A stretch of DNA of 64,000 nucleotides from Limenecus sp048360435. Lineage in GTDB: Bacteria > Cyanobacteriota > Vampirovibrionia > Gastranaerophilales > Gastranaerophilaceae. Both the position numbers and the translations under genes were made by a program. The notes beneath the pieces were generated by a model. That model saw nothing but the letters and a program-made list of their open reading frames with translations. It was not told where the DNA came from and made no database searches. Below, piece by piece: positions 43,515 to 51,382 of the stretch. The stretch is taken from contig DBGCOP010000025.1 of the NCBI GenBank assembly GCA_048360435.1, positions 39,434 through 103,433 on the forward strand, read 5' to 3'. Each line of letters opens with the position of its first letter. Position 1 is the stretch's first letter.

Positions 43515-44114
43515 TTATTCTCTCACTTTATTTTCTTCACCTTTTATCAAACGCTTAATGTTTTCTCTGTGCAAATATATAATGTAAACAGCACCCACAG
43601 CACAATAAATTATGTAACCCAAAGGCTGTTTAAATGCCCACATCAAAAACGGAGACAGCGCAAGAGCTATCATAGAACCCAATGAGACATATTTTGATAC
43701 CCATGTGATTATTCCCCAGATAACCGCAATGATTAATCCGACAGGAAGGTTCAAAGCAAGAATCGTTCCTACGCCTGAAGCAACTGATTTTCCGCCTGTG
43801 AAACCCAGGAAGATTGATCTGCTGTGTCCGAGAAGAACAAAAATAGCAGCCACAACAGGAGTTATGCCGTATTTTGAATAAGCTGTTAAAAAGACTATTG
43901 CTATCACAACAGGAAAAGCTCCCTTGATTGCATCAAGAAGCATTGTGATAAAAAACCACTGCCTGCCCAGCACTCTTTTCACATTGGTTGCACCCGTAGA
44001 ACCTGAGCCGACTTTTCTGATATCCTCGCCTGTTTTTGCTTTTACTATTAAATAACCTGTGGGAATAGAACCAATCAAATATCCCAGAACTGCCGCAATT
44101 AGAATCTGTATCAT
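43515..44114 (-). CDS. plsY: Acyl-phosphate:glycerol-3-phosphate acyltransferase PlsY
   Basis: A 199-residue membrane protein that puts the first acyl chain on glycerol-3-phosphate. Motifs are YLIGSIPTGYLIVK, VGSGSTGATNVKRVLG and GHSRSIFLGFTGGKSVASG. Five or six membrane helices. The malic enzyme gene follows by 1 bp. Divergent from a kinase-like gene. Confidence 0.95.
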   Translation of the reverse strand: MIQILIAAVLGYLIGSIPTGYLIVKAKTGEDIRKVGSGSTGATNVKRVLGRQWFFITMLLDAIKGAFPVVIAIVFLTAYSKYGITPVVAAIFVLLGHSRSIFLGFTGGKSVASGVGTILALNLPVGLIIAVIWGIITWVSKYVSLGSMIALALSPFLMWAFKQPLGYIIYCAVGAVYIIYLHRENIKRLIKGEENKVRE

Positions 44115-44189
44115 ATTTTCTCCTTTTTTGTAATATAATTTTACATCAAATTAGCAATTTTTGATATTGACTGTTTTATAAAAAGTATC

Positions 44190-44768
44190 ATGAAAATTCC
44201 AACAAACCATAGAGAATACCCTGCCCCGGTCAGACTCGACAAAGCACTGCGAGACATACAAAAAGCCGAACGCCAAATATTACCCGTACCTGCAGGTCAT
44301 ACAAATACCTACGAAACCAGTGTGGACGACTTCATAAAAAGGGTGGAAAAAGATGAAAATCTGGCATCAAAAAAAATAATCACCTACCTCAACAGAGGTT
44401 CGAGTGCACTAGCTTTTGAAACCCCTGACGAAAAAATACTTAAATTATCTATGGGTAATCATTTCCCAATGAACAGACCTCATGAAAATTTTGATGTTCC
44501 TATATATGAAAAAGGACATATAGGAAAAATGTTCTATTATCTGGAAGAAAAACTGTTCCAGCACGGACTATCAGAACCCTTTGTGGAAATGGTCAGAGAC
44601 AAAATAAAAGAAGCCGGCTACAAACCTTTCGACATATACGAAGGCGATGTTCACCAGATTGGCATGTCCTCAAAAGGTCAGGTATATCTTCTTGACCCTG
44701 AATGTGCAAGATACAAAACAATATTCCATGCACTTTTTGCCAAAGCTAAAAAACTGCTTCGAAAATAG
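44190..44768 (+). CDS. Small protein-kinase-like unknown, 192 aa
   Basis: I see kinase-like elements. ITYLNRGSSALAFETPDEKILKL (67-86) resembles a Gly-rich loop with a following Lys (Lys85). Near the C-terminus GDVHQIGMS and QVYLLDPECA (152-173) resemble the catalytic-loop and DFG-like segments, with Asp153, His155 and Asp169. The intervening part is only ~65 residues, so the C-lobe would be much reduced. It could be a compact phosphotransferase, a pseudokinase, or coincidence. Divergent from plsY, convergent with der (1 bp). Not recognised by family. Confidence 0.55.
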   Translation: MKIPTNHREYPAPVRLDKALRDIQKAERQILPVPAGHTNTYETSVDDFIKRVEKDENLASKKIITYLNRGSSALAFETPDEKILKLSMGNHFPMNRPHENFDVPIYEKGHIGKMFYYLEEKLFQHGLSEPFVEMVRDKIKEAGYKPFDIYEGDVHQIGMSSKGQVYLLDPECARYKTIFHALFAKAKKLLRK

Positions 44769-44769
44769 C

Positions 44770-46104
44770 CTAATTCCCTTTTTCATTGCGTTGTCTGAAA
44801 GAAATACGAATCGGAGTGCCAAAAAATCCGAAAGCTTCTCTCATTTTATTTTCGAGATATCTTTTATAGCTGTCTTGAACAAGATCTTCATCATTTACAA
44901 AAAGAATAAATGTCGGAGGTGCTGTTCTCACCTGTGTAGCATAATATACTCTGAGTTTTTTGCCCTTTTTACTTGTCGGCGGATTCATCGCCATTGCTTC
45001 TAAGAGAACTTTATTCAAAATACTTGTTGAAACACGTTTTTGACACTGTTCATATACTTCGTCAGCTCTTTTATAAATATTGACAAGTCTTTGTTTTGTT
45101 TTTGCACTGATAAAAATTTTCGGTGCAAAATCTAAAAACGGAGCTTCTTGCATAAGTTTTTGAGTATATTTCGCTGTCGGGTCAGACTTATCCTTGTCTT
45201 CAACAAGATCCCATTTGTTTACGGCAACAATCAGCCCTTTTCCTGCTTCTACAATTGTCTGGGAAATCTTTTTGTCCTGATCTGTCAGTCCTTCAATAGC
45301 ATCAATCACAAGAACGGCAATATCACAATCACGGATTGCACGGATAGCTCTGTCTACGGCAAATTTTTCAACACCCCAGTCAACTTTGGCTTTTTTTCTT
45401 ATGCCTGCTGTATCAACAAGAATATATTCTTCTGAGTCATATTTAACTTTTGAGTCGATCGTGTCTCTTGTCGTACCTGAAATATCGCTTACAATAACTC
45501 TTTCTTCCCCGAGAAGAGCATTAACAATTGAAGACTTTCCAGCGTTTGGTTTCCCTACAATAGCAAGTCTTATGATATCGCTTTTTTCTGAATTTTCCTG
45601 TGCATCAAAATCCGCTGTGATCGCCTCAAGCAAATCACCCACACCGCCTGAGCCGTGCAAAGCCGAAATCGGATGAGGATCTCCTATTGATAAAGCATAA
45701 AAATCAGACACCATATCGAATCTCTCGGGTGAGTCAATTTTATTCACCGCCAGATATACAGGCTTTTTGCTTCTTCTCAACACATTAGCAATATCATAAT
45801 CAACAGGATTTATGCCGTTTTTTCCGTCAACCAGAAATATAATCTTGTCTGCTTCATCACAGGCAACTTTTGCCTGTGTAAAGATATTGAGCATAATTTC
45901 ATCTTCATCGCCGGGAATGATTCCCCCTGTATCGATGAGCGTAAATTCTTTATTCTGCCACTCAACATCAAAATATATTCTGTCACGTGTTACACCCGGC
46001 TGGTCGTCAACAATAGACTGACGTGAACCTACGATTCTGTTCACAAAGGTGGACTTTCCGACATTTGGTCTTCCTACTACGGCGACAATGGGTTTATTGC
46101 TCAT
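44770..46104 (-). CDS. der: Ribosome-associated GTPase Der (EngA)
   Basis: A 444-residue protein with two tandem GTPase domains and a KH-like C-terminus, needed for 50S assembly. G1 motifs are GRPNVGKST (11-19) and GKPNAGKSS (near 180). NKID and NKWD are the G4 motifs. The C-terminal part is basic. It is preceded by a reasonable promoter and a tRNA-Arg locus. Confidence 0.97.
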   Translation of the reverse strand: MSNKPIVAVVGRPNVGKSTFVNRIVGSRQSIVDDQPGVTRDRIYFDVEWQNKEFTLIDTGGIIPGDEDEIMLNIFTQAKVACDEADKIIFLVDGKNGINPVDYDIANVLRRSKKPVYLAVNKIDSPERFDMVSDFYALSIGDPHPISALHGSGGVGDLLEAITADFDAQENSEKSDIIRLAIVGKPNAGKSSIVNALLGEERVIVSDISGTTRDTIDSKVKYDSEEYILVDTAGIRKKAKVDWGVEKFAVDRAIRAIRDCDIAVLVIDAIEGLTDQDKKISQTIVEAGKGLIVAVNKWDLVEDKDKSDPTAKYTQKLMQEAPFLDFAPKIFISAKTKQRLVNIYKRADEVYEQCQKRVSTSILNKVLLEAMAMNPPTSKKGKKLRVYYATQVRTAPPTFILFVNDEDLVQDSYKRYLENKMREAFGFFGTPIRISFRQRNEKGN

Positions 46105-46134
46105 TTTACAATTCCTGCTTTATTCTCAAAATCA

Positions 46135-46163
46135 ATATTAATAAAAAAAAGGGTTATTATCAA
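46135..46163 (-). promoter_or_regulatory. Possible der promoter
   Basis: TTGATA (46158-46163) and TAATAT (46135-46140) on the minus strand are 17 bp apart. It would give a leader of about 25-30 nt before the der ATG at 46104. Confidence 0.4.
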
Positions 46164-46180
46164 ATAGCTTGCACCCTGAA

Positions 46181-46289
46181 CTTGTATTATTTGCGCCCGG
46201 GGCTGTTTGAGCCTTGGCTCGAACTCTCAGATTATGAACCCGTGGGGGTTCGAATCAAAAAATTCTTCTTGTATTATTTACGCCCGGGG
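46181..46289. repeat. Direct repeat of the tRNA-Arg 3' end with flank, plus inverted T-arm copy
   Basis: A 22-bp segment made of CTTGTATTATTT, one variable base and CGCCCGGGG occurs at 46181-46202 and again at 46268-46289, where it is the tRNA 3' acceptor end. Between them GGGGGTTCGAATC (46244-46256) is an inverted copy of the tRNA T-arm (46291-46303). Two self-hairpins (GAGCC/GGCTC at 46209-46220; GAACCC/GGGTTC at 46236-46251) also lie here. Confidence 0.8.
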
Positions 46290-46352
46290 AGATTCGAACC
46301 CCCGGCCTTCAGCTTCGGAGGCTGACGCTCTATCCTGCTGAGCTACGGGCGC
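46279..46352 (-). tRNA. tRNA-Arg (anticodon CCG)
   Basis: 74 nt folding as a normal cloverleaf. Acceptor GCGCCCG pairs with CGGGCGT (first pair G-U), D-stem GCTC/GAGC, anticodon stem TCAGC/GCTGA with loop CTCCGAA giving anticodon CCG (reads CGG). The T-arm GGGGG-TTCGAAT-CTCCC has one G-U pair. Discriminator A; CCA is not encoded. It is upstream of der on the same strand. Confidence 0.95.
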
Positions 46353-46370
46353 AAATTTAATAACTCACTC

Positions 46371-46399
46371 ATTATATCATGCTCGCTCAGCAGGATAAA
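46371..46399 (-). promoter_or_regulatory. Promoter of tRNA-Arg
   Basis: On the minus strand TATAAT (46371-46376) lies 18 bp before the tRNA 5' end. TTTATC (46394-46399) is a -35 candidate 17 bp further upstream and overlaps the inverted copy of the D-arm. Confidence 0.55.
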
Positions 46400-46459
46400 T
46401 AATCTATACTTTGTTGAACTTTAACTTCGTTAAAGCTTCAACGGTGAGCTACGGGCGCA
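46385..46459. repeat. tRNA-Arg 5' fragments and hairpin upstream of the tRNA gene
   Basis: GCTCAGCAGGATA (46385-46397) is a perfect inverted copy of the tRNA D-arm (46331-46343). TGAGCTACGGGCGCA (46445-46459) is a direct copy of the tRNA 5' end (46339-46353). Between them a hairpin of GTTGAACTTTAAC (46413-46425) with GTTAAAGCTTCAAC (46429-46442), one bulge. The outer 5' acceptor copy could pair with the 3' acceptor copy at 46193-46199. Confidence 0.75.
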
Positions 46460-46471
46460 GATTATTTTAAC

Positions 46472-46500
46472 TTTTCAATTATAACATAATGCATTATAAT
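46472..46500 (+). promoter_or_regulatory. Promoter of the HIT-protein gene
   Basis: TTTTCA (46472-46477) and a perfect TATAAT (46495-46500) are 17 bp apart, 35 bp before the ATG at 46536. Confidence 0.5.
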
Positions 46501-46510
46501 ATTGTAAAAA

Positions 46511-46534
46511 GGATAGAAATAGGGATAGAAATAG
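46511..46534 (+). repeat. Tandem 12-bp duplication of the HIT ribosome binding site
   Basis: GGATAGAAATAG occurs twice without a gap, ending one base before the ATG at 46536. The first copy (preceded by AAAAA) holds AAGGA, and the junction AGGGA is a second Shine-Dalgarno candidate. Confidence 0.7.
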
Positions 46535-46535
46535 T

Positions 46536-46868
46536 ATGGAAAATTGTATTTTTTGTAAAATTGCAAATAAAGAAATCCCGTCAAATTTTGTGTACGAAGA
46601 TGAAAATTGTGTAGCATTCAATGATTTGAATCCACAAGCTCCGGTTCATATTTTGGTCATACCCAAAAAACATTACGCATCGCTCAATGAACTGGATGAT
46701 CCGAAAATAATGAGTGCACTGCTTGAAACCGTTAAAAAAGTTACACAGAAATTAAATATAACACAATTCAGAACTGTTCTGAACACAGGAAAAGAAGCAG
46801 GACAAGAGGTTTTTCACATTCATTTCCACATTCTTTCGGGACGGCCGATGAAATGGCCTCCGGGTTAG
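46536..46868 (+). CDS. HIT-family nucleotide hydrolase (HinT-like)
   Basis: A 110-residue histidine-triad protein. The start CIFCKIANKEIPSNFVYED and the triad HIHFHIL near residue 95-101 are typical of HinT, which cleaves nucleoside phosphoramidates. The C-terminus ends soon after the triad (GRPMKWPPG), as usual. Probably cotranscribed with the following TPR gene, 26 bp later. Confidence 0.94.
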   Translation: MENCIFCKIANKEIPSNFVYEDENCVAFNDLNPQAPVHILVIPKKHYASLNELDDPKIMSALLETVKKVTQKLNITQFRTVLNTGKEAGQEVFHIHFHILSGRPMKWPPG

Positions 46869-46894
46869 AGTTTTGAGCACACAGGGTTATTTAA

Positions 46895-48520
46895 ATGTTA
46901 AACAACATAATACTTTTAATTCTATTTATCTGCTTTGTTTCAGGGCTTGCTTATGTTTATATGCGCCTTAAAGAAGAAACTAAAAAAGCACCCAAAAAAG
47001 GAGAAGATCTGCAAATTTCACCTGAAGAAGTCATAAAACAGGTTGAAACACTTTTTCTCAACGGCGATTTTTCAACCGGTCAAAAACTTGCAAAAAAATA
47101 CCTTGCACAAAATCCCTATCACCATGAGCTTAGAAAGCTGCTCGTAAAGTCCTATATAGAAAATCAGAAAGAATACGATGCAATTTCGAATCTTCTTGTG
47201 CTCGTACAGTTTTATCCGGATGATTTGTCTTTGTATGCACAGCTGGCTACCTTATATAAAAACACACATCAGCAAAAAAAGGCAATCCATTTTTACAGCT
47301 ATCTTTTAACAAAAGATAAATACGACCTCAACGCAATGAGAAATCTTGCAGAACTTTATTACAACAACAAACAAAAAGAATCTGCGCTAAAACTCTATAA
47401 ACAACTGGTTGCTTTCATCGATGATGAAGAAGAAAAAGTAGAATATTACGAAATAATGGGTAATATCTATACAACCTACGGTGATTATCAAAAAGCTATT
47501 AACTTCTATAAAAAAGTGCTCCAGCACAAATCAAATAACATTGATGTAATTAAAGAACTCAGAAAAATCTACCTGAAACAAAAAGATACCGAAAACGTAA
47601 TCTACCTTTCAAGAAAACTAATTGACCTTGAACCTAACAATTATGTTTATTATGAAGAATTGATAAATCTGCTTTTTCACGTTCATTCCTATGAAGAAGC
47701 TCTCTCATACGCAAAAAAAGCACTCGAGCTTGAGAACACAGATGTTTTTGCAATAAAAAATCTGATAGCCAAAATCTATATATATACGGGCAAAATTCAA
47801 GAGAGTATCAATCTGATTAACGAAACCATTGTTCAGGATCCGACTAATCTCATCCTCAGCCAGACTCTGGCTATGGCTCACTGTATGAACAAAGACTTTG
47901 AAATGGCAAAAAAGGTCTGCAACGATGCTATCGAGGTAGCTGTACCTTCCGATATAAAAGTCATCCATAACAATCTCAGCACTATTCTTGCAGAAGAGGC
48001 CGTATATCTGTTGAATCAGGGAAAAACAAAAGCAGCTTTTGACAAATTTACGGAAGCTATGCAATACAATAACGAAAATCCTGAAATCTATTTCAAACTT
48101 GCAACAGCAAACAGAACAATCAAAAACTACTCCGAAGCTGTCAGACAGTGTAAAAGAGCAATTGAACTGGCACCTGAAGTCAGCCTTTATTATGAAACTC
48201 TTGCTGATATTTATTATGAACTTCAAAACTTTATTGAAGCAAAAAAATATTATAAAGAAGCAGTATTTATCGATCCGAAAAATACAAGAGCACACACCTT
48301 CTTAGGTATACTCCAATCAAAAGACAAAGAACATGAAAGCGCAATAAAATCACTTGAAACTGCGGTGTCACTGGATTCAAACAATGTAGATATAAGATAT
48401 AACCTTGCTCTTGCTTATGAAGTCGCAGGAAAGAAAGACGAAGCAAAAGCAGAATACACAAAAGTACTCGAGCTAAATCCAAACCACAAAGAAGCTGCAA
48501 ACAATTTAAAACTTCTGTAA
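46895..48520 (+). CDS. Membrane-anchored TPR-repeat protein
   Basis: A 541-residue protein with one N-terminal membrane helix (about 3-20) followed by roughly twelve tetratricopeptide repeats. Clear units have the W/Y-x2-LG-x-Y pattern, for example NIYTTYGDYQKAINFYKKVL, and DIYYELQNFIEAKKYYKEAV and LAYEVAGKKDEAKAEYTKVL. Such repeats bind protein partners; the partner is unknown. Ends in a strong terminator. Confidence 0.88.
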   Translation: MLNNIILLILFICFVSGLAYVYMRLKEETKKAPKKGEDLQISPEEVIKQVETLFLNGDFSTGQKLAKKYLAQNPYHHELRKLLVKSYIENQKEYDAISNLLVLVQFYPDDLSLYAQLATLYKNTHQQKKAIHFYSYLLTKDKYDLNAMRNLAELYYNNKQKESALKLYKQLVAFIDDEEEKVEYYEIMGNIYTTYGDYQKAINFYKKVLQHKSNNIDVIKELRKIYLKQKDTENVIYLSRKLIDLEPNNYVYYEELINLLFHVHSYEEALSYAKKALELENTDVFAIKNLIAKIYIYTGKIQESINLINETIVQDPTNLILSQTLAMAHCMNKDFEMAKKVCNDAIEVAVPSDIKVIHNNLSTILAEEAVYLLNQGKTKAAFDKFTEAMQYNNENPEIYFKLATANRTIKNYSEAVRQCKRAIELAPEVSLYYETLADIYYELQNFIEAKKYYKEAVFIDPKNTRAHTFLGILQSKDKEHESAIKSLETAVSLDSNNVDIRYNLALAYEVAGKKDEAKAEYTKVLELNPNHKEAANNLKLL

Positions 48521-48558
48521 AAAAAGCTTTTGTCCGAAAACAAAAGCTTTTTTTATTT
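48520..48558. terminator. Strong bidirectional intrinsic terminator
   Basis: AAAAAAGCTTTTG (48520-48532) pairs perfectly with CAAAAGCTTTTTT (48541-48553) around an 8-nt loop, with a U-run on both strands. It lies between the TPR gene and the convergent pilin gene. Confidence 0.85.
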
Positions 48559-48575
48559 TATGTTTTTTATTAAGC

Positions 48576-49523
48576 TTACATTGCTTTTACTTCTTCGACT
48601 TCTACACGACACGCTGACATTTCAGCAGATGAAGCAGGAGTGCATTTTGCATCCTGTGCCGCAGTGTTTGGAATATACTTTGCAGGAACTTCCATTGCAG
48701 TACCTGAAACAAAGTTTTTCCACGTATCTCTTACGGATAAAACGTCAAGAGTCGGATATTCCCTATCTCCGTATGATTTCACTTGTATATTATAGAAGTT
48801 GTCAATTTGAGAAAAAGCATCTTTTGAATCGTTGGGGAATTTCACACGTGCACTCAAATAGGTAGTATCTACGGTCGGATATCCAAGAGGAACAACCTTA
48901 CCTGTTGTGGTCATTGCAAAAGGAACAATATCCGGAAGACGTCCGTTTGATGCAATTTTTGCAGTATTCGGACCTCTGTCACCATTCAGGTCAACCCAGA
49001 TAAGATAAAACTCAATAGGAACAGCACTTCCTCCGATAGGATCATTTACATTCATGCTGAACGGGTTGCCGAGCGAATCTTTTGCAGCAAGGAAAAATCT
49101 CATTGAATTTGTTGCTTTGAAAGATTCTTTGCCCTTGCCAAAATCAGAATCCAAGGCATTCTTCTTGGCAATGAAATTTGATGAACATTTATAGTAAGTA
49201 GCATTTATATAACCATAGTTTTCATCACTGGTTCCTGCCTTTACATCAGGATTTTGTGCAAGTTTTTTACACATTTCTTTCACATCTTCAGGAAATATTC
49301 TGTCCTCAGCAGGATAACGGCTCGGGTCATCTGATTCTCTTCTGGCTCTTGCATCTTCCAGAATATTATATCCGGCAGTTGCAAGTACATAATATGCGTT
49401 GTAATAAGCAAATCTGTAAAATTTTTGATTCGGTTTGATAATTGTCATCATCATTACACAAATAACACCGACAATTGTCATAAAAATCAAAGTTTCAGGG
49501 ATTGTAAAAGCTTTTTTCTTCAT
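48576..49523 (-). CDS. Type IV pilin/pseudopilin-like protein, 315 aa
   Basis: A prepilin with an extremely short leader MKKKA before FTIPETLIFMTIVGV; Glu +5 is kept. The residue before cleavage is Ala and position 4 is Pro. The hydrophobic helix is followed by a large domain with AYYNAYYVLATAGYNIL. VDLNGDRGPN is the same DxNGxxGPN motif as in the pilins at 7592 and 8291. The C-terminus is Glu/Val-rich and contains two cysteines. The start codon overlaps the stop of the DUF3326 gene (ATGA). Confidence 0.78.
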   Translation of the reverse strand: MKKKAFTIPETLIFMTIVGVICVMMMTIIKPNQKFYRFAYYNAYYVLATAGYNILEDARARRESDDPSRYPAEDRIFPEDVKEMCKKLAQNPDVKAGTSDENYGYINATYYKCSSNFIAKKNALDSDFGKGKESFKATNSMRFFLAAKDSLGNPFSMNVNDPIGGSAVPIEFYLIWVDLNGDRGPNTAKIASNGRLPDIVPFAMTTTGKVVPLGYPTVDTTYLSARVKFPNDSKDAFSQIDNFYNIQVKSYGDREYPTLDVLSVRDTWKNFVSGTAMEVPAKYIPNTAAQDAKCTPASSAEMSACRVEVEEVKAM

Positions 49524-50545
49524 TTTATTACTCCGTTTTTTATAATGTTTATGTAATCCTCATAAGAACCAATTTCTATTATATCATTTTGCTTTTGAAT
49601 TGAGTAGCGGTTTATATTAAGAACAGAGGTATTTTCTCTCACTGCATATACAGGAATTCCTCTTTCAACAGCATCCAAAACAGCAGAGGAACCAAGAGCA
49701 TCAACAGGCACCACAAGCGAGTGAAGGTTCTTATATGTAATACAATTCCCTTGATTACTCTTATTTATTCCACCTTTTGATGAATCATCAATTCTTACTG
49801 TTAAAGGAGCATTTTTTAATCCAAAAAGAAGACATGGCAAAAACGTCGGCGTAATATATTCAGCACTCACCTTAGGACTAACCTTCTCAGGGCAAATTGT
49901 CACATCAGCAAAAGCCGGCGCATGCACACACGGACAACCCAGCTCCCGTGAAAGATAATGAGATATCACAGCCTCTATTCCTCCGACAATATCCACACCT
50001 TCGCCATTTTCATAGTCATCCTCAGGAGGTTCTTCAAAAAAACATACAACAGCCAGAACCCGTGCACCTTTCTTAAGAAGCTTTTGACCAGCCTCAACAA
50101 GAGTTTCAGGACATTTTACACTGCCAGATGAGATTTTATTTTCTGTGTTAAAAAAGTTTACTCCGACTTCTTTCTCCGTAACCTCATATCCTGCCACATC
50201 TATACCATATACTGTTTTCACTGCATTAATTGTATTCAGATGTATATTTAAAACATTTTCCGGTATGGCTTTGTCAAAAATAATCCCTATTTTATTATCA
50301 CAAGAGGGCACAAGAGCAATATTTCCTTTAACAAATTCATTAATTGAACGTCCTTCAACATAATACATATTCTCTGTAATGCCCGAAAACACAGCAGCAT
50401 TCACAATATTAGGATTTACAATCAAAGGAATATGACGTGCTATTTTTTGTGCATATAAACTTGCATCTCCTGCATAGCCGCCTATTGATGCGCCTATTCC
50501 GGTCGGAACAATCATTAATGCAACTTTTTTTTCTGAACAATTCAT
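49520..50545 (-). CDS. DUF3326 family protein
   Basis: A ~341-residue protein I assign to DUF3326, known mainly from cyanobacteria and plastid-bearing eukaryotes. Motifs are VALMIVPTGIGASIGGYAGDA near the N-terminus, then NPNIVNAAVFSGI and NMYYVEGRSI. Function not known. I take the ATG at 50545, 4 bp after the UPF0173 stop; a GTG at 50567-50569 would overlap that gene. The overlap with the pilin gene downstream means one operon of UPF0173, DUF3326 and pilin. Confidence 0.8.
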   Translation of the reverse strand: MNCSEKKVALMIVPTGIGASIGGYAGDASLYAQKIARHIPLIVNPNIVNAAVFSGITENMYYVEGRSINEFVKGNIALVPSCDNKIGIIFDKAIPENVLNIHLNTINAVKTVYGIDVAGYEVTEKEVGVNFFNTENKISSGSVKCPETLVEAGQKLLKKGARVLAVVCFFEEPPEDDYENGEGVDIVGGIEAVISHYLSRELGCPCVHAPAFADVTICPEKVSPKVSAEYITPTFLPCLLFGLKNAPLTVRIDDSSKGGINKSNQGNCITYKNLHSLVVPVDALGSSAVLDAVERGIPVYAVRENTSVLNINRYSIQKQNDIIEIGSYEDYINIIKNGVIK

Positions 50546-50549
50546 ACGC

Positions 50550-51230
50550 CTAAAGCTCAATCTTTTCACCCGGTTTCAAAAGTACACATTCTTTGCCGTT
50601 CTTTTCAATCTTTTGTCTAAACTCATTCACATCAGCTTTTATTGGAGGGAATGTGTCATAGTGCATAGGAGCAATCTTTTGAGCACCTAGCCATTGTGCA
50701 GCAATCACTGCATCATCAATGTCCATTGTAAAATGAGATCCGATTGGCAAAAGAGCAATATCAGGCTTGTAAATCTCACCTGCAACCTTCATTTCAGAGT
50801 GCAAACATGTGTCACCGGCATGGTAAATTCTCTTTCCTTCTATTTCCAAAAGGACTGCCGCAGGCATACCTGCATAGTCACCATTAAGATTGCTGCTGCT
50901 GTGAAAAGCAGGAAGAAACTTCACAGAACCCCAATCAAAATTGATTTTTCCGCCCATGTTCACTGCATTTGTATATGCACCCTTTTCCATACAGTAATTT
51001 GCCAGTTCAAAAATACAAGTTATTACAGACTTTTTGTCTCTCGAAATTTCAATAGAATCCCCAAGGTGATCCGCATGAGCATGTGTTACAACAATATCCG
51101 TCACAACCTCTTTTCCTACATCAAAATCAGCGTTCGGATTATCGCTTATAAATGGATCAATTAAAATACCATAATCTCCCGTTTTTATATAAAAAGCACT
51201 GTGTGCAATATACTCAATCGTAACAGACAT
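50550..51230 (-). CDS. UPF0173 metal-dependent hydrolase (metallo-beta-lactamase fold)
   Basis: A 226-residue hydrolase. Metal ligands are seen in THAHADHLGD (about residues 49-58), YHAGDT near 136 and PMHYDTFPP near 195. Family start is IEYIAHSAFYIKTGDYGILIDPF. Members hydrolyse thioesters or phosphodiesters; the true substrate is unknown. First gene of a three-gene operon. Confidence 0.92.
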   Translation of the reverse strand: MSVTIEYIAHSAFYIKTGDYGILIDPFISDNPNADFDVGKEVVTDIVVTHAHADHLGDSIEISRDKKSVITCIFELANYCMEKGAYTNAVNMGGKINFDWGSVKFLPAFHSSSNLNGDYAGMPAAVLLEIEGKRIYHAGDTCLHSEMKVAGEIYKPDIALLPIGSHFTMDIDDAVIAAQWLGAQKIAPMHYDTFPPIKADVNEFRQKIEKNGKECVLLKPGEKIEL

Positions 51231-51321
51231 AAATTTCTTCCTTTTAATTTTTACAAAGGTATTATAACAAATTTTAAAGAAAAATCGTGTAAATATAGTT
51301 GAAAATCATATAAACGAATTG

Positions 51322-51350
51322 TTTTCAAAATATAAAATCTAACCTATAAT
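51322..51350 (+). promoter_or_regulatory. Promoter of the HD-GYP gene
   Basis: TTTTCA (51322-51327) and a perfect TATAAT (51345-51350) are 17 bp apart, 32 bp before the ATG at 51383. The same -35 hexamer occurs before the HIT gene. Confidence 0.55.
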
Positions 51351-51382
51351 TATTTATAAGTAATATTTTATTTTGGATTGCT

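Noticed and set aside
46023..46325. 100-codon plus-strand frame across the tRNA region
   Set aside because: It runs through the tRNA gene and its repeats and gives no recognisable protein.
46181..46459. Integrated mobile element at the tRNA
   Set aside because: Only ~65 bp lie between the 22-bp direct repeats and there is no integrase; described as scrambled repeats instead.
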